Below, piece by piece: positions 1 to 5,970 of a stretch of DNA of 8,672 nt (its first letter is position 1; each line of letters opens with the position of its first letter). The stretch is from assembly GCA_964393525.1 (NCBI GenBank), contig CAYMTV010000034.1:1-8672 (forward strand), given 5' to 3'. This DNA is from CAYMTV01 sp964393525. Its GTDB lineage: Bacteria > Patescibacteriota > Microgenomatia > Daviesbacterales > UBA10151. The notes below the pieces were generated by a model that saw only the letters and a program-made list of their open reading frames with translations, searched no databases and was not told the origin of the DNA. The position numbers and the translations under genes are program-made.

Positions 1-60
1 TTGACTCGTCGCCATCCCGACCTCCCGTTGTTTTCTACCTTAAATGTTATTCCGTCCCGC
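1..60. repeat. Left arm of terminal inverted repeat
   Basis: This stretch is the reverse complement of 8613-8672, matching at 59 of 60 positions. The outer 55 bases are identical, position 56 differs (C here, T in the other arm's complement), and four more bases match before similarity ends. Read outward on the minus strand, the arm carries a GGGAGG Shine-Dalgarno-like sequence, five bases, then ATG GCG ACG AGT CAA (M-A-T-S-Q) running off the window edge at positions 15-1. The arm therefore may be the 5' end of a multicopy outward-facing gene rather than a true molecular terminus. Confidence 0.9.
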
Positions 61-117
61 TTCAAGTATTTTTTGCAAAGACAGAAAGACAGAATGCGCG
101 CGATTTTTTTTATTATA

Positions 118-135
118 GTCCCGCTGCGGCGGGAC
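118..135. repeat. GC-rich hairpin, CCCGC-TGCG-GCGGG type
   Basis: A perfect 7-bp stem (GTCCCGC 118-124 with GCGGGAC 129-135) closes a TGCG tetraloop. A run of eight T (103-110) lies just upstream and no T-run follows, so it is not a textbook terminator on either strand. A near-identical hairpin with a TGTG loop sits at 8579-8594, also just inside the other terminal repeat. The GC-rich palindrome in AT-rich surroundings resembles REP-type intergenic repeats. Confidence 0.6.
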
Positions 136-180
136 AAGCAATTACAAACAATATTTTAATATTTACAATATTTATTTAAT

Positions 181-293
181 ACCACAATTGGCTTGCTGTA
201 ACAATCTAATCACCACAATGAATAATTGTGGACCATAATTGTGGTAACTAGCTTCAAAAGTCCACAAATTGTGGAGTTGTGGTAAATTGTGGC
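181..293. repeat. Iteron-like cluster of TTGTGG/CCACAA motifs
   Basis: Eight copies of a short motif with core TTGTGG, usually AATTGTGG, fall within 113 bp. Five face right (near 224-232, 237-245, 267-275, 276-283, 285-293) and three face left (181-189, 212-219, 261-267). Two pairs form palindromes, including TCCACAAATTGTGGA at 261-275. The neighbouring stretch 141-180 is almost pure A/T and contains ACAATATTT twice, 17 bp apart. Clustered motifs next to an AT-rich block are typical of replication origins (iterons plus unwinding element) or of subterminal transposase/regulator binding sites. No replication protein is seen in the window, so the function is an inference. Confidence 0.6.
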
Positions 294-384
294 TTTGGTT
301 CTAATCCTCAACATCCCACCCACCCAATAAAATAGATGTGGCGGCACCCCCGCTTTGTCGCTCGCTTTGCTCGCTCGGCGAGAG

Positions 385-405
385 AGCCCCCTAAGGGGGG
401 CTTTT
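385..405 (+). terminator. Rho-independent terminator-like hairpin
   Basis: AGCCCCC (385-391) pairs perfectly with GGGGGCT (396-402) around a TAAG loop and is followed by T's to 405. The stem can be extended with a G-T and an A-T pair (384/403, 383/404). The T-run is short and no rightward gene lies immediately upstream, so the transcript it would terminate, perhaps one entering from the left end, is not visible. It may instead be one more of the GC-rich hairpins scattered here. Confidence 0.4.
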
Positions 406-531
406 CCGATATCTTCGTCTTCGATTAAGTCTGTACAGTCTCTACCTCGCTGCGGGATTATAGTTCTGCTGTTTATAATGAAGACATACACCCTCGCTCC
501 CTTTTAATCTGTATATGAACCGCCTGCCGTT

Positions 532-558
532 GCGGGGGTATTCCGCTTTCGCCCCCGC
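532..558. repeat. GC-rich inverted repeat
   Basis: GCGGGGG (532-538) is perfectly complementary to CCCCCGC (552-558) with a 13-base loop. No T-run follows on the plus strand in terminator position; ATTTTT begins some bases later at about 563. It belongs to the same class of G/C-rich palindromes seen elsewhere in the gene-poor region. Confidence 0.4.
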
Positions 559-661
559 CGCAATTTTTACCCTGTTCTGTGTCCATGCCGCTATCACCTT
601 CCGATGGCTCACCCGCCCTTTTTAAATTCCGAAGTAACGTTTGGCGGGTTCGCGAATATTC

Positions 662-724
662 GGGCAGCACCCAATTTAGTTTTTCTGAATTCCTAAAGAA
701 ACACTCCTTCTAATGGTGCTGCCC
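662..724. repeat. Perfect 10-bp inverted repeat with 43-bp loop
   Basis: GGGCAGCACC (662-671) is the exact reverse complement of GGTGCTGCCC (715-724). The intervening 43 bases are AT-rich. The structure directly abuts the 10-bp palindrome CGAATATTCG (653-662). It could be a structured RNA leader, a recombination or attachment site, or a small palindromic repeat unit; nothing here selects between these. Confidence 0.45.
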
Positions 725-797
725 TCAGTGACGGGTCTTTATACTTTGACTTTGCGGGGGCGGCGGAAGCCGCCAGGAAAACAAAGTCCATTACTTT

Positions 798-806
798 TGT
801 TATAAT
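798..806 (+). promoter_or_regulatory. Extended -10 promoter of the serine hydrolase gene
   Basis: TGTTATAAT is a perfect extended -10 element (TG at 798-799, TATAAT 801-806). No good -35 lies 17 bp upstream, as is common for extended -10 promoters. Only six bases separate the box from the ATG at 813, so transcription would be expected to start at or next to the A of the start codon, giving a leaderless mRNA. No Shine-Dalgarno sequence is present. Confidence 0.65.
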
Positions 807-812
807 TTTGGC

Positions 813-1421
813 ATGACAGAAAATCCGGCGGGAACAAATGTTTTCATTGCACCAGCAACAAACTTGTTTATCTTTCATGGAACAGAAGGATATCCTGAAG
901 AAAACTGGTTTCCGTGGTTAAAACAGAAACTGGAAGAAAAAGGCTGCAAAGTCTTTGTTCCGCAATTCCCCTCACCGCCGGTGATACCGGCAAAAATAGA
1001 CGAATGGTTTGATGTTTTAAAGGATTACAAGAAGTATATCAACGAGGATACTATTCTTATTGGACATAGCTTAGGCGGTATTTTTACTCTGCGGGTACTG
1101 GAACAATTAAAGCATCCTGTTAAAGCTGCTTTTTTCGTAGGAACACCTGTCGGAGTTAAACCTATTTTAAACTATGATCGGGATGAAGCATTCAGTGGTT
1201 TTGCCTTTGACTGGGAATCTATAAAAAAGAATGCTCAATATTTTTCAGTCTTTCATTCAGACAATGACAATTATGTTTCCCTGGGAAACGGCAAGAAGCT
1301 TGCAAAAAATCTGGGAATAGAATTAAATTTTGTACTAAATGCCGGACATTTTAATACAAAAAGCGGATTTACAAAATTTGATCAGTTATTAAATGATGTA
1401 AACAAAGTCTTGCAATCTTAA
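813..1421 (+). CDS. RBBP9/YdeN-family serine hydrolase (alpha/beta hydrolase)
   Basis: A 202-residue compact alpha/beta hydrolase of the RBBP9/YdeN (Ser_hydrolase) type, a family of small cytoplasmic serine hydrolases with mostly unknown substrates. The first core strand and turn read NLFIFHGTEG (17-26). The nucleophile elbow is GHSLGG (84-89, Ser86), the acid is Asp150 or Asp152 in HSDNDNYV, and the base is His179 in AGHF. All three triad positions are present and the length is normal for the family. The ATG at 813 is the only in-frame start before the first core strand and lies at the expected leaderless distance from a perfect extended -10 box. The gene is convergent with the ATPase gene, 37 bp away. 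The substrate cannot be read from sequence. Confidence 0.88.
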   Translation: MTENPAGTNVFIAPATNLFIFHGTEGYPEENWFPWLKQKLEEKGCKVFVPQFPSPPVIPAKIDEWFDVLKDYKKYINEDTILIGHSLGGIFTLRVLEQLKHPVKAAFFVGTPVGVKPILNYDRDEAFSGFAFDWESIKKNAQYFSVFHSDNDNYVSLGNGKKLAKNLGIELNFVLNAGHFNTKSGFTKFDQLLNDVNKVLQS

Positions 1422-1458
1422 ATTAGGATTTCAGCGAAAGCTGCCAGAAAAATAATCT

Positions 1459-2952
1459 CTATTGAAGCTGCATTACCAACAAATCTTTAGGTGGTTCTAT
1501 GTCACCAGGATAAATCCTAAGAACTTGAACTCCGGAGTTTTCTAAATCCGTAATAAAAGCTTTTGTTTCCGGTTGTGCCTCCAATCTACCGGCTTCGTCC
1601 AAAATTAAGGTTTTTGCATTTCCAAGACTAGTCTCTAAGTTTTCTCGATTTATTTTCCCTCTCGCAATAAATTTAGTTGTTAAGTTACTTATGGCTCCGT
1701 TTTCCTCAACCGTTGCAATTTTAGTATCTTCTCTCCCGGAATCAATTAAAGAATCATTAAGCGCCATAAGAGCCGTTGTTTTACCATATCCAAACGGTGC
1801 CCTAATACAAACTCTTTCTCCTGTTTTTCCTCTTTGAATTGCAGAATCCAATGCTTTCAGAAAAGTTTCAGACCTGACACTTTCAAATCTAAAATCTTTC
1901 CATTTAGGATTTAGATTCAGCTTACCTGGTTTTTGAGGATGGCATGGTGCCCAGATGGAACCATAACCACTATCAGCATTCCACTCTTGATTTGAGGCTC
2001 TCATTACAACTAGTCCTAATCCTCTGTATCCTGCATGAGGGAAATATTGGGCCACCAAAAATCCATTTTCTCTTGCATTTCTGCCATATCCATCAACTAT
2101 AACGACAAGTTTTCTGGAAAAACTACTGAAGTAATCTGAAGCCATTAAATAGAAATCACTTGGGGTGTGCTTTTCAAAGCGTAAAATGCTTTCCTGAAAC
2201 TCAGCATCTACTTTTTTCTTGACTTCTGGAGCAACTGGAAAGACCTCTGAAGCTTTCCCTTCTTTTGTAAAGTCTAGTTGCACAACTCCTTGGTAGCTAT
2301 TTTGTTTCAATCCATCTGCAATTTTTTGAGGAAATTGTTTTTCTGCTTCACCAAGCTTTTCTCTTAAACCGTCTAATTTCTTTTCAGCAATTTCCGGGTC
2401 TATATCAACTGGATATTCCTCCGGATCTCTTTTCCGAGCCCTTCGAATAGTTTCAATATAATAGTTCCATTCGAAAAAGCCTCCTAATCGAATTGATGTA
2501 TCAAAAACCATATGAAGAACTACTGCTCCTTCTCCAAGAAAATGATTTACTGCCTCATTTGCAGCTCGGCCTTCTTGTGCTAGGGCGTATTGTTCATAGA
2601 ATTGACTAACAACTTGGCGGAATTGCTTGGTTATTAGATGTGCCCTTGCAATTGCCTTTTTCGTTGTTAAGGATGAACGCTCATTGTCCCTTCTCACAAA
2701 ATCCCTAATTTCACTGTCTACGGCATCAAAAGTCGTTGGATCATTAAGCATGTAAGTTTCCGAAACAATAGGGGGAGATGTGCTTACAATCTCTGCAGTG
2801 ATAGAATCATTTATTTTTGCAACGATTGTATCTAATCCAACACCCAAATGTTGAAGATGGTATTTAGAGTTGACTTCCTTGGCGGATAAAGCAGATTTCG
2901 TTAGCCCATCACCCATCGGTAAAGGGGAGACTTGATCTTGTTCTCTACTCAT
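1459..2952 (-). CDS. P-loop ATPase with unrecognised N-terminal region
   Basis: A 497-residue soluble protein. The C-terminal third has a clear P-loop NTPase core: Walker A APFGYGKT (385-392), followed about 60 residues later by Walker B TLILDE (448-453), consistent with an AAA/STAND-like or AAA_22-like ATPase that uses ATP to act on a partner. Sequence after Walker B is short (about 44 residues), so sensor and lid elements are reduced or absent. Residues 1-360 match nothing I recognise. They include a helical, charged stretch (165-260) and a probable alpha/beta segment (LVVIVDGYG, 282-290, and GLGLVVM, 311-317). No signal peptide or membrane segment is seen. The start is set by a near-consensus promoter ending 14 bases upstream. 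It stands alone, divergent from the Pro/Asn-rich membrane protein gene. Confidence 0.75.
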   Translation of the reverse strand: MSREQDQVSPLPMGDGLTKSALSAKEVNSKYHLQHLGVGLDTIVAKINDSITAEIVSTSPPIVSETYMLNDPTTFDAVDSEIRDFVRRDNERSSLTTKKAIARAHLITKQFRQVVSQFYEQYALAQEGRAANEAVNHFLGEGAVVLHMVFDTSIRLGGFFEWNYYIETIRRARKRDPEEYPVDIDPEIAEKKLDGLREKLGEAEKQFPQKIADGLKQNSYQGVVQLDFTKEGKASEVFPVAPEVKKKVDAEFQESILRFEKHTPSDFYLMASDYFSSFSRKLVVIVDGYGRNARENGFLVAQYFPHAGYRGLGLVVMRASNQEWNADSGYGSIWAPCHPQKPGKLNLNPKWKDFRFESVRSETFLKALDSAIQRGKTGERVCIRAPFGYGKTTALMALNDSLIDSGREDTKIATVEENGAISNLTTKFIARGKINRENLETSLGNAKTLILDEAGRLEAQPETKAFITDLENSGVQVLRIYPGDIEPPKDLLVMQLQ

Positions 2953-2966
2953 ATTTAATAGGTAGA

Positions 2967-2995
2967 ATTATACTCCTTTAGCTCAAGGAAGTCAA
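2967..2995 (-). promoter_or_regulatory. Sigma70-type promoter of the P-loop ATPase gene
   Basis: On the minus strand TTGACT (2995-2990) and TATAAT (2972-2967) are separated by exactly 17 bp, an almost perfect housekeeping promoter. The start codon at 2952 is 14 bases past the -10 box, so the predicted 5' leader is only about 7-8 bases. An AAGGAG string lies upstream of the -10 box, outside the predicted transcript, and is therefore not an SD. Confidence 0.75.
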
Positions 2996-3035
2996 TAACT
3001 ATGGGTTAGAAGCTAGAGTTGACCTGGATACAGAG

Positions 3036-3065
3036 TTGCACCTTAAATTATCTTGAGAGTATACT
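3036..3065 (+). promoter_or_regulatory. Promoter of the Pro/Asn-rich membrane protein gene
   Basis: TTGCAC (3036-3041) and TATACT (3060-3065) are separated by 18 bp. The ATG at 3072 follows the -10 box by six bases, which again predicts a leaderless transcript, and no SD is present. A second possible -35 (TTGACC, 3019-3024) has only a weak matching -10 (TTAAAT at 3043-3048). Confidence 0.5.
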
Positions 3066-3071
3066 GAAGAC

Positions 3072-3836
3072 ATGGATAATCTGCCCAATGATCCATCAAA
3101 TCCAAACAACGGAAACAACAATAATCCACCTCCACTTTTTGGTTCTACTTTCAGTCCTCACACAAACCCTCCTGACCCAAACAATCCATATGCTTCACCG
3201 CCACAACCTCAACAACCAATTCCTCAACCTCCAACTCCTCCCACCCCAAATCCCCCGAACACCCCTAACCTCCCTGAAGATCCCCATCACGCTACATATT
3301 CAGAAGTAGCTCAACATAAATTAAGAGATTCTCATGGGAGATTTGCTACTGACCATATTCCTCAGGATCCGGCTCCTCAAACTGTTTCTGCACCTTCATT
3401 TTGGAGAAAAATCTTAGGTTATATTATTAATTATTTTAAGAAAATGACTATCAAAAGATTCCTGACTCTTGTTTCTGCCATTTATCTTATTACCACCAAC
3501 GGCCCCATACAAAACGGGATAGAATATTTCTTCCCATACTCTTCACCAATCCTGCACAGACAAACAGCCCATCAGGGAATTTTACAAACTACCGGCAGCG
3601 GACAATATCAGCTGCTTTTACCTGATAATTCTGTCTATACTCTATACTTTAAACCCTCAGCTTCTTTAATTAATTTAAAAAAGATCAATGAAGCAGTAGT
3701 CAAAGGCAATCTAACCTGGACTCCTTATGTTATAGAAAATGCTGAAGTTTATCCTTTAAATATTACTCTTCCTGAAAACCCCCCTGCTCCTGTATATAAT
3801 CCTCCTGCTTCTAATTCTGCTCAACAAAATCCCTAA
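3072..3836 (+). CDS. Pro/Asn-rich single-pass membrane protein
   Basis: A 254-residue protein that I do not recognise as a named family. Residues 1-72 are a low-complexity, disordered tail very rich in Pro, Asn and Gln. A short motif, HKLRDSHGRFA (82-92), follows. Next come an amphipathic basic segment (110-128) and one hydrophobic segment (about 129-143, LTLVSAIYLITTN), preceded by Lys/Arg, so the Pro-rich tail is predicted cytoplasmic and the C-terminal part outside. Residues 165-230 form a small beta-rich domain (GILQTTGSGQYQLLLPDNS...) with an OB/SH3-like strand rhythm, ending in a second Pro-rich tail. Architectures of this type are common and poorly characterised in CPR bacteria. It has its own promoter and ends 10 bp from the convergent operon. 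Confidence 0.7.
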   Translation: MDNLPNDPSNPNNGNNNNPPPLFGSTFSPHTNPPDPNNPYASPPQPQQPIPQPPTPPTPNPPNTPNLPEDPHHATYSEVAQHKLRDSHGRFATDHIPQDPAPQTVSAPSFWRKILGYIINYFKKMTIKRFLTLVSAIYLITTNGPIQNGIEYFFPYSSPILHRQTAHQGILQTTGSGQYQLLLPDNSVYTLYFKPSASLINLKKINEAVVKGNLTWTPYVIENAEVYPLNITLPENPPAPVYNPPASNSAQQNP

Positions 3837-3846
3837 TTCTTTCTGC

Positions 3847-4707
3847 TTATTTTAAAAACTCTTTAATAATCTCTACCATATTTTCAAATTGGATGAATGG
3901 TGTTAGATGACCTGTATCTGTGAATACATGAATTCTGGCATGGAGATAATATTCGGAAAAAATTCCATCATCTTGAGCCAATGGGTCATTATCAGTTTTT
4001 ATAATCAACATCTTTTTGCTTAATTCATTTAATTTTTTATTATCCCACCCTTTTTCTTCTTTTTGAATCTCCATTCCCAGATTGTAGAAAGACTTTAAAT
4101 ATTTTCTGTTTAAAAAATTTAATCCAAACTGTTTTGCAAATTCTGATCTTCTATCAAAGTTTTCTTTTGTTGAATATTTTAAATAAAGTTTTTTAATATT
4201 TGATTGCCCTGACTGAACTCTACCACTGAATTTTTTAACTAACCATTTTAATAATGAAATTGGAATAACCGGAAGAAAAAAGTGTAAAACTTTTCCGGGG
4301 AGAATGACTCTTTTTTGAATAGTTTTAGATCTTGTTGAACCGGCATGAGAAATAATTATTTTCAATACTTTATCAGAATTATTTATTGCATAATGTTGTG
4401 CTAAAAATCCGCCAACTGATAATCCGTAAACAATTACTTTTTCAATTCTCTCTTTTTTCAAAATCTGATTTATAAAATTAAAAAAAGTTGAAAGGTTAGA
4501 AAACCCTGCAAAGTTCACAGCGACAACTTTGTAATTTTTCTCAAAAGTATCTATCAGATCAAAACAGGAAAGTGCATCTTGCCCACCTCCCGGAAAAATT
4601 AAAAACCCAATTTTCCCTTTACCACCAACAATATATTCTCCAATTGTTTTATCTACTTCTAACTTTTGAATGGGATGATTTTTTACAAAAGTATCAACAA
4701 AACTCAT
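3847..4707 (-). CDS. Alpha/beta hydrolase, last gene of the operon
   Basis: A 286-residue alpha/beta hydrolase-fold enzyme. It has an oxyanion-loop strand and glycine-rich turn (IGFLIFPGGGQD, 33-44), a nucleophile elbow GLSVGG (95-100, Ser97), an acid in TDNDPLA (Asp239 or Asp241) and a base His267 in TDTGHLTP. A helical lid (about 125-215) lies between the nucleophile and the acid, as in esterase/lipase-like members. It is probably cytoplasmic because no signal peptide is seen. The start codon overlaps the upstream nitrilase stop as ATGA (4704-4707), so it is translationally coupled and likely works in the same pathway. It is not closely similar to the other hydrolase in the window. Substrate unknown; an ester, amide or C-C bond is possible. 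Confidence 0.85.
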   Translation of the reverse strand: MSFVDTFVKNHPIQKLEVDKTIGEYIVGGKGKIGFLIFPGGGQDALSCFDLIDTFEKNYKVVAVNFAGFSNLSTFFNFINQILKKERIEKVIVYGLSVGGFLAQHYAINNSDKVLKIIISHAGSTRSKTIQKRVILPGKVLHFFLPVIPISLLKWLVKKFSGRVQSGQSNIKKLYLKYSTKENFDRRSEFAKQFGLNFLNRKYLKSFYNLGMEIQKEEKGWDNKKLNELSKKMLIIKTDNDPLAQDDGIFSEYYLHARIHVFTDTGHLTPFIQFENMVEIIKEFLK

Positions 4708-5570
4708 TTATGATATTCTTCTCTATACTTCAATCTCCATTGCTCCATTTTTCTAAAATCCCTAATTTGATCTAAATCAAATTCAGCCAAAAATATTCCT
4801 TCTTCCTCACCAGCTTCTACAATTAATGTATCCTGAGGATTCCCTTTACTATCCCAAGCAGCAGGATGAAAAGCAATTGAATGCCCATTTTCTTTTGGTT
4901 TTGGATAGTTAGTTAAAGCAATACCAGCTAAATTATCAAAAGCACGGGTTTTAAGCTGACAAATTCTTATATCATCCATGGTACAGGCGTTTGGCACTAC
5001 AATTATTTCTGCCCCTTTTAACATGAGTTCTGTTGCAGATTCCGGAAATTCTCTGTCAGCACAAATCATAGCTCCCAATTTAACCTCTCCTTCTTTTCCG
5101 GTTAATGTGCAAACATCGAAAGTTGTACCTGCTATTAAATTGCGATCAACACCAACTTGTTCATAATCAGGATTTTCTTCTGACAACTGCTCTAATCCAA
5201 AATTACAAATAAAAACTTTGGAATAGTTCAAAACTATCTTCCCTGTTTTATCTATTACTGAAACACTGTTACGGGGTTTTGGAGCATATTTTTCCAGATA
5301 TGTTAGGGCAATATTTATTTCTAAATCTTTGGCTAGATTTACAAAAGAGAAGAAAAAATCACTTTGCTGATCAATTGCTTTTTCTTCCCATATCTTTTTG
5401 CCTTCCTCATCAAAAGGACAGGCCTCATACCCAATACTCCACATCTCAGGAAATAAAACTAAATCAGCTCCCAGCCCCTTCGCTTTTTTACAATATTCCA
5501 ACCCTTTTTCTAGGTTTTGATTTTGATCGGTTCCAGTATTAATTTGAAGAAGCACTACTTTAAATTTCAT
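4704..5570 (-). CDS. Carbon-nitrogen hydrolase (nitrilase superfamily amidase)
   Basis: A 288-residue member of the nitrilase superfamily, the cysteine hydrolases that cleave non-peptide C-N bonds (amides, N-carbamoyl groups, nitriles). All three catalytic residues are present in their family motifs: Glu42 in LVLFPEMW, Lys118 in NYSKVF and Cys170 in GAMICADREFPE. The length matches the aliphatic amidase/N-carbamoylputrescine amidase-like branches, and the MICADREFPE context favours an amidase over a true nitrilase, though I cannot assign the substrate. It overlaps both neighbours by four bases (ATGA at 5567-5570 and 4704-4707). AAGGA about five bases before the ATG is a plausible SD. It is the best-defined enzyme of this operon. 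Confidence 0.9.
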   Translation of the reverse strand: MKFKVVLLQINTGTDQNQNLEKGLEYCKKAKGLGADLVLFPEMWSIGYEACPFDEEGKKIWEEKAIDQQSDFFFSFVNLAKDLEINIALTYLEKYAPKPRNSVSVIDKTGKIVLNYSKVFICNFGLEQLSEENPDYEQVGVDRNLIAGTTFDVCTLTGKEGEVKLGAMICADREFPESATELMLKGAEIIVVPNACTMDDIRICQLKTRAFDNLAGIALTNYPKPKENGHSIAFHPAAWDSKGNPQDTLIVEAGEEEGIFLAEFDLDQIRDFRKMEQWRLKYREEYHK

Positions 5571-5962
5571 TTTTCCTTAAATCCTAAAGATAATAAAACT
5601 TTTTTAACTCCTTCTAAAAAATCATACTGAACTAGAATGTAATCCTTTGAATAAGTTGAAACAATTAAAACATCCTTAATTTCTTTTGCAATAGCAGAAC
5701 TTACAGCTGCTAAAAAACCTACGGAATAAAAAGGGGCAGAAACATTAAGAGCAATTAAAGCCCAGTAGTCTTTATTCTTCTCAATTAATTTAAGACCTTC
5801 CAAGTTTTTTTCTTCTGTAACAACTGTAATCTCATCTTTGTCTTTGCTTACCAAGAAGTGATTGTTAATTTGTGGAGCCTCTGATACTTTGGCATAGATA
5901 AACCTTCCGGGTATTACTTCAGAAGTACTACTTTCAATAATTTTTTTTAAATCATCATTCAT
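5567..5962 (-). CDS. ACT-domain protein, COG3603/ACT_7-like
   Basis: A 131-residue protein resembling the double-ACT proteins of COG3603 (ACT_7/CASTOR-like). ACT domains bind amino acids or related small ligands and usually act as sensors. The N-terminal half carries the typical FIYAKVSE...HFLVSKDKDEITVV pattern (21-48). The C-terminal half (about 66-127) has the hallmark PFYSVGFLAAVSSAIA...VLIVSTYSKDYILV. The length is normal for the family. It lies 8 bp after the dehydrogenase and overlaps the nitrilase by ATGA, so it probably senses the metabolite handled by the operon or regulates one of its enzymes. No clear SD precedes the ATG, and it is probably translated by coupling or as a weak site. 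Confidence 0.8.
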   Translation of the reverse strand: MNDDLKKIIESSTSEVIPGRFIYAKVSEAPQINNHFLVSKDKDEITVVTEEKNLEGLKLIEKNKDYWALIALNVSAPFYSVGFLAAVSSAIAKEIKDVLIVSTYSKDYILVQYDFLEGVKKVLLSLGFKEK

Positions 5963-5970
5963 TTTAATAA

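Larger units (their letters stand above)
294..812. other. Gene-poor region rich in GC hairpins
   Basis: About 520 bp without a credible coding sequence. It is visibly richer in G+C runs than its surroundings. It holds a terminator-like hairpin (385-405), a long-loop stem (532-558), a 10-bp palindrome CGAATATTCG (653-662), a 10-bp inverted repeat (662-724), a small stem GGCGG-AAG-CCGCC (762-774) and the promoter of the next gene. Open frames on the minus strand run across these hairpins, have low-complexity composition, and resemble no family I know. The region could be the decayed remains of a repeat-associated element, but nothing in it proves that. Confidence 0.5.

Noticed and set aside
181..293. 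Reading the TTGTGG cluster as DnaA boxes
   Set aside because: None of the copies fits TTATNCACA; the shared motif AATTGTGG is different and self-consistent.
210..491. 93-codon minus-strand open frame
   Set aside because: It begins with GTG, has no promoter or SD, runs through the terminator-like hairpin and the iteron-like array, and its composition is explained by those repeats. It resembles no protein family.
473..670. 65-codon minus-strand open frame
   Set aside because: Low-complexity Gly/Arg/Glu-rich product created by GC-rich hairpins; no start signals. A decayed gene is possible but cannot be supported.
693..878. 61-codon minus-strand open frame
   Set aside because: It overlaps the promoter and first codons of the well-supported serine hydrolase on the other strand and has no recognisable domain.
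1432..1443. CAGC-GAAA-GCTG hairpin between convergent genes as a terminator
   Set aside because: The stem is only 4 bp and no T-run follows on either strand.
3019..3309. 96-codon plus-strand open frame
   Set aside because: A +1-frame shadow of the Pro/Asn-rich gene, starting with TTG at a possible -35 box; the Thr/Leu/Ile-rich product is a frame artefact.
4704..5570. Alternative genetic code with TGA as Gly (as in Gracilibacteria)
   Set aside because: TGA ends the nitrilase, ACT and 41-aa genes at natural family lengths and inside ATGA/GTGA coupling overlaps, and no conserved Gly is read as TGA inside genes.
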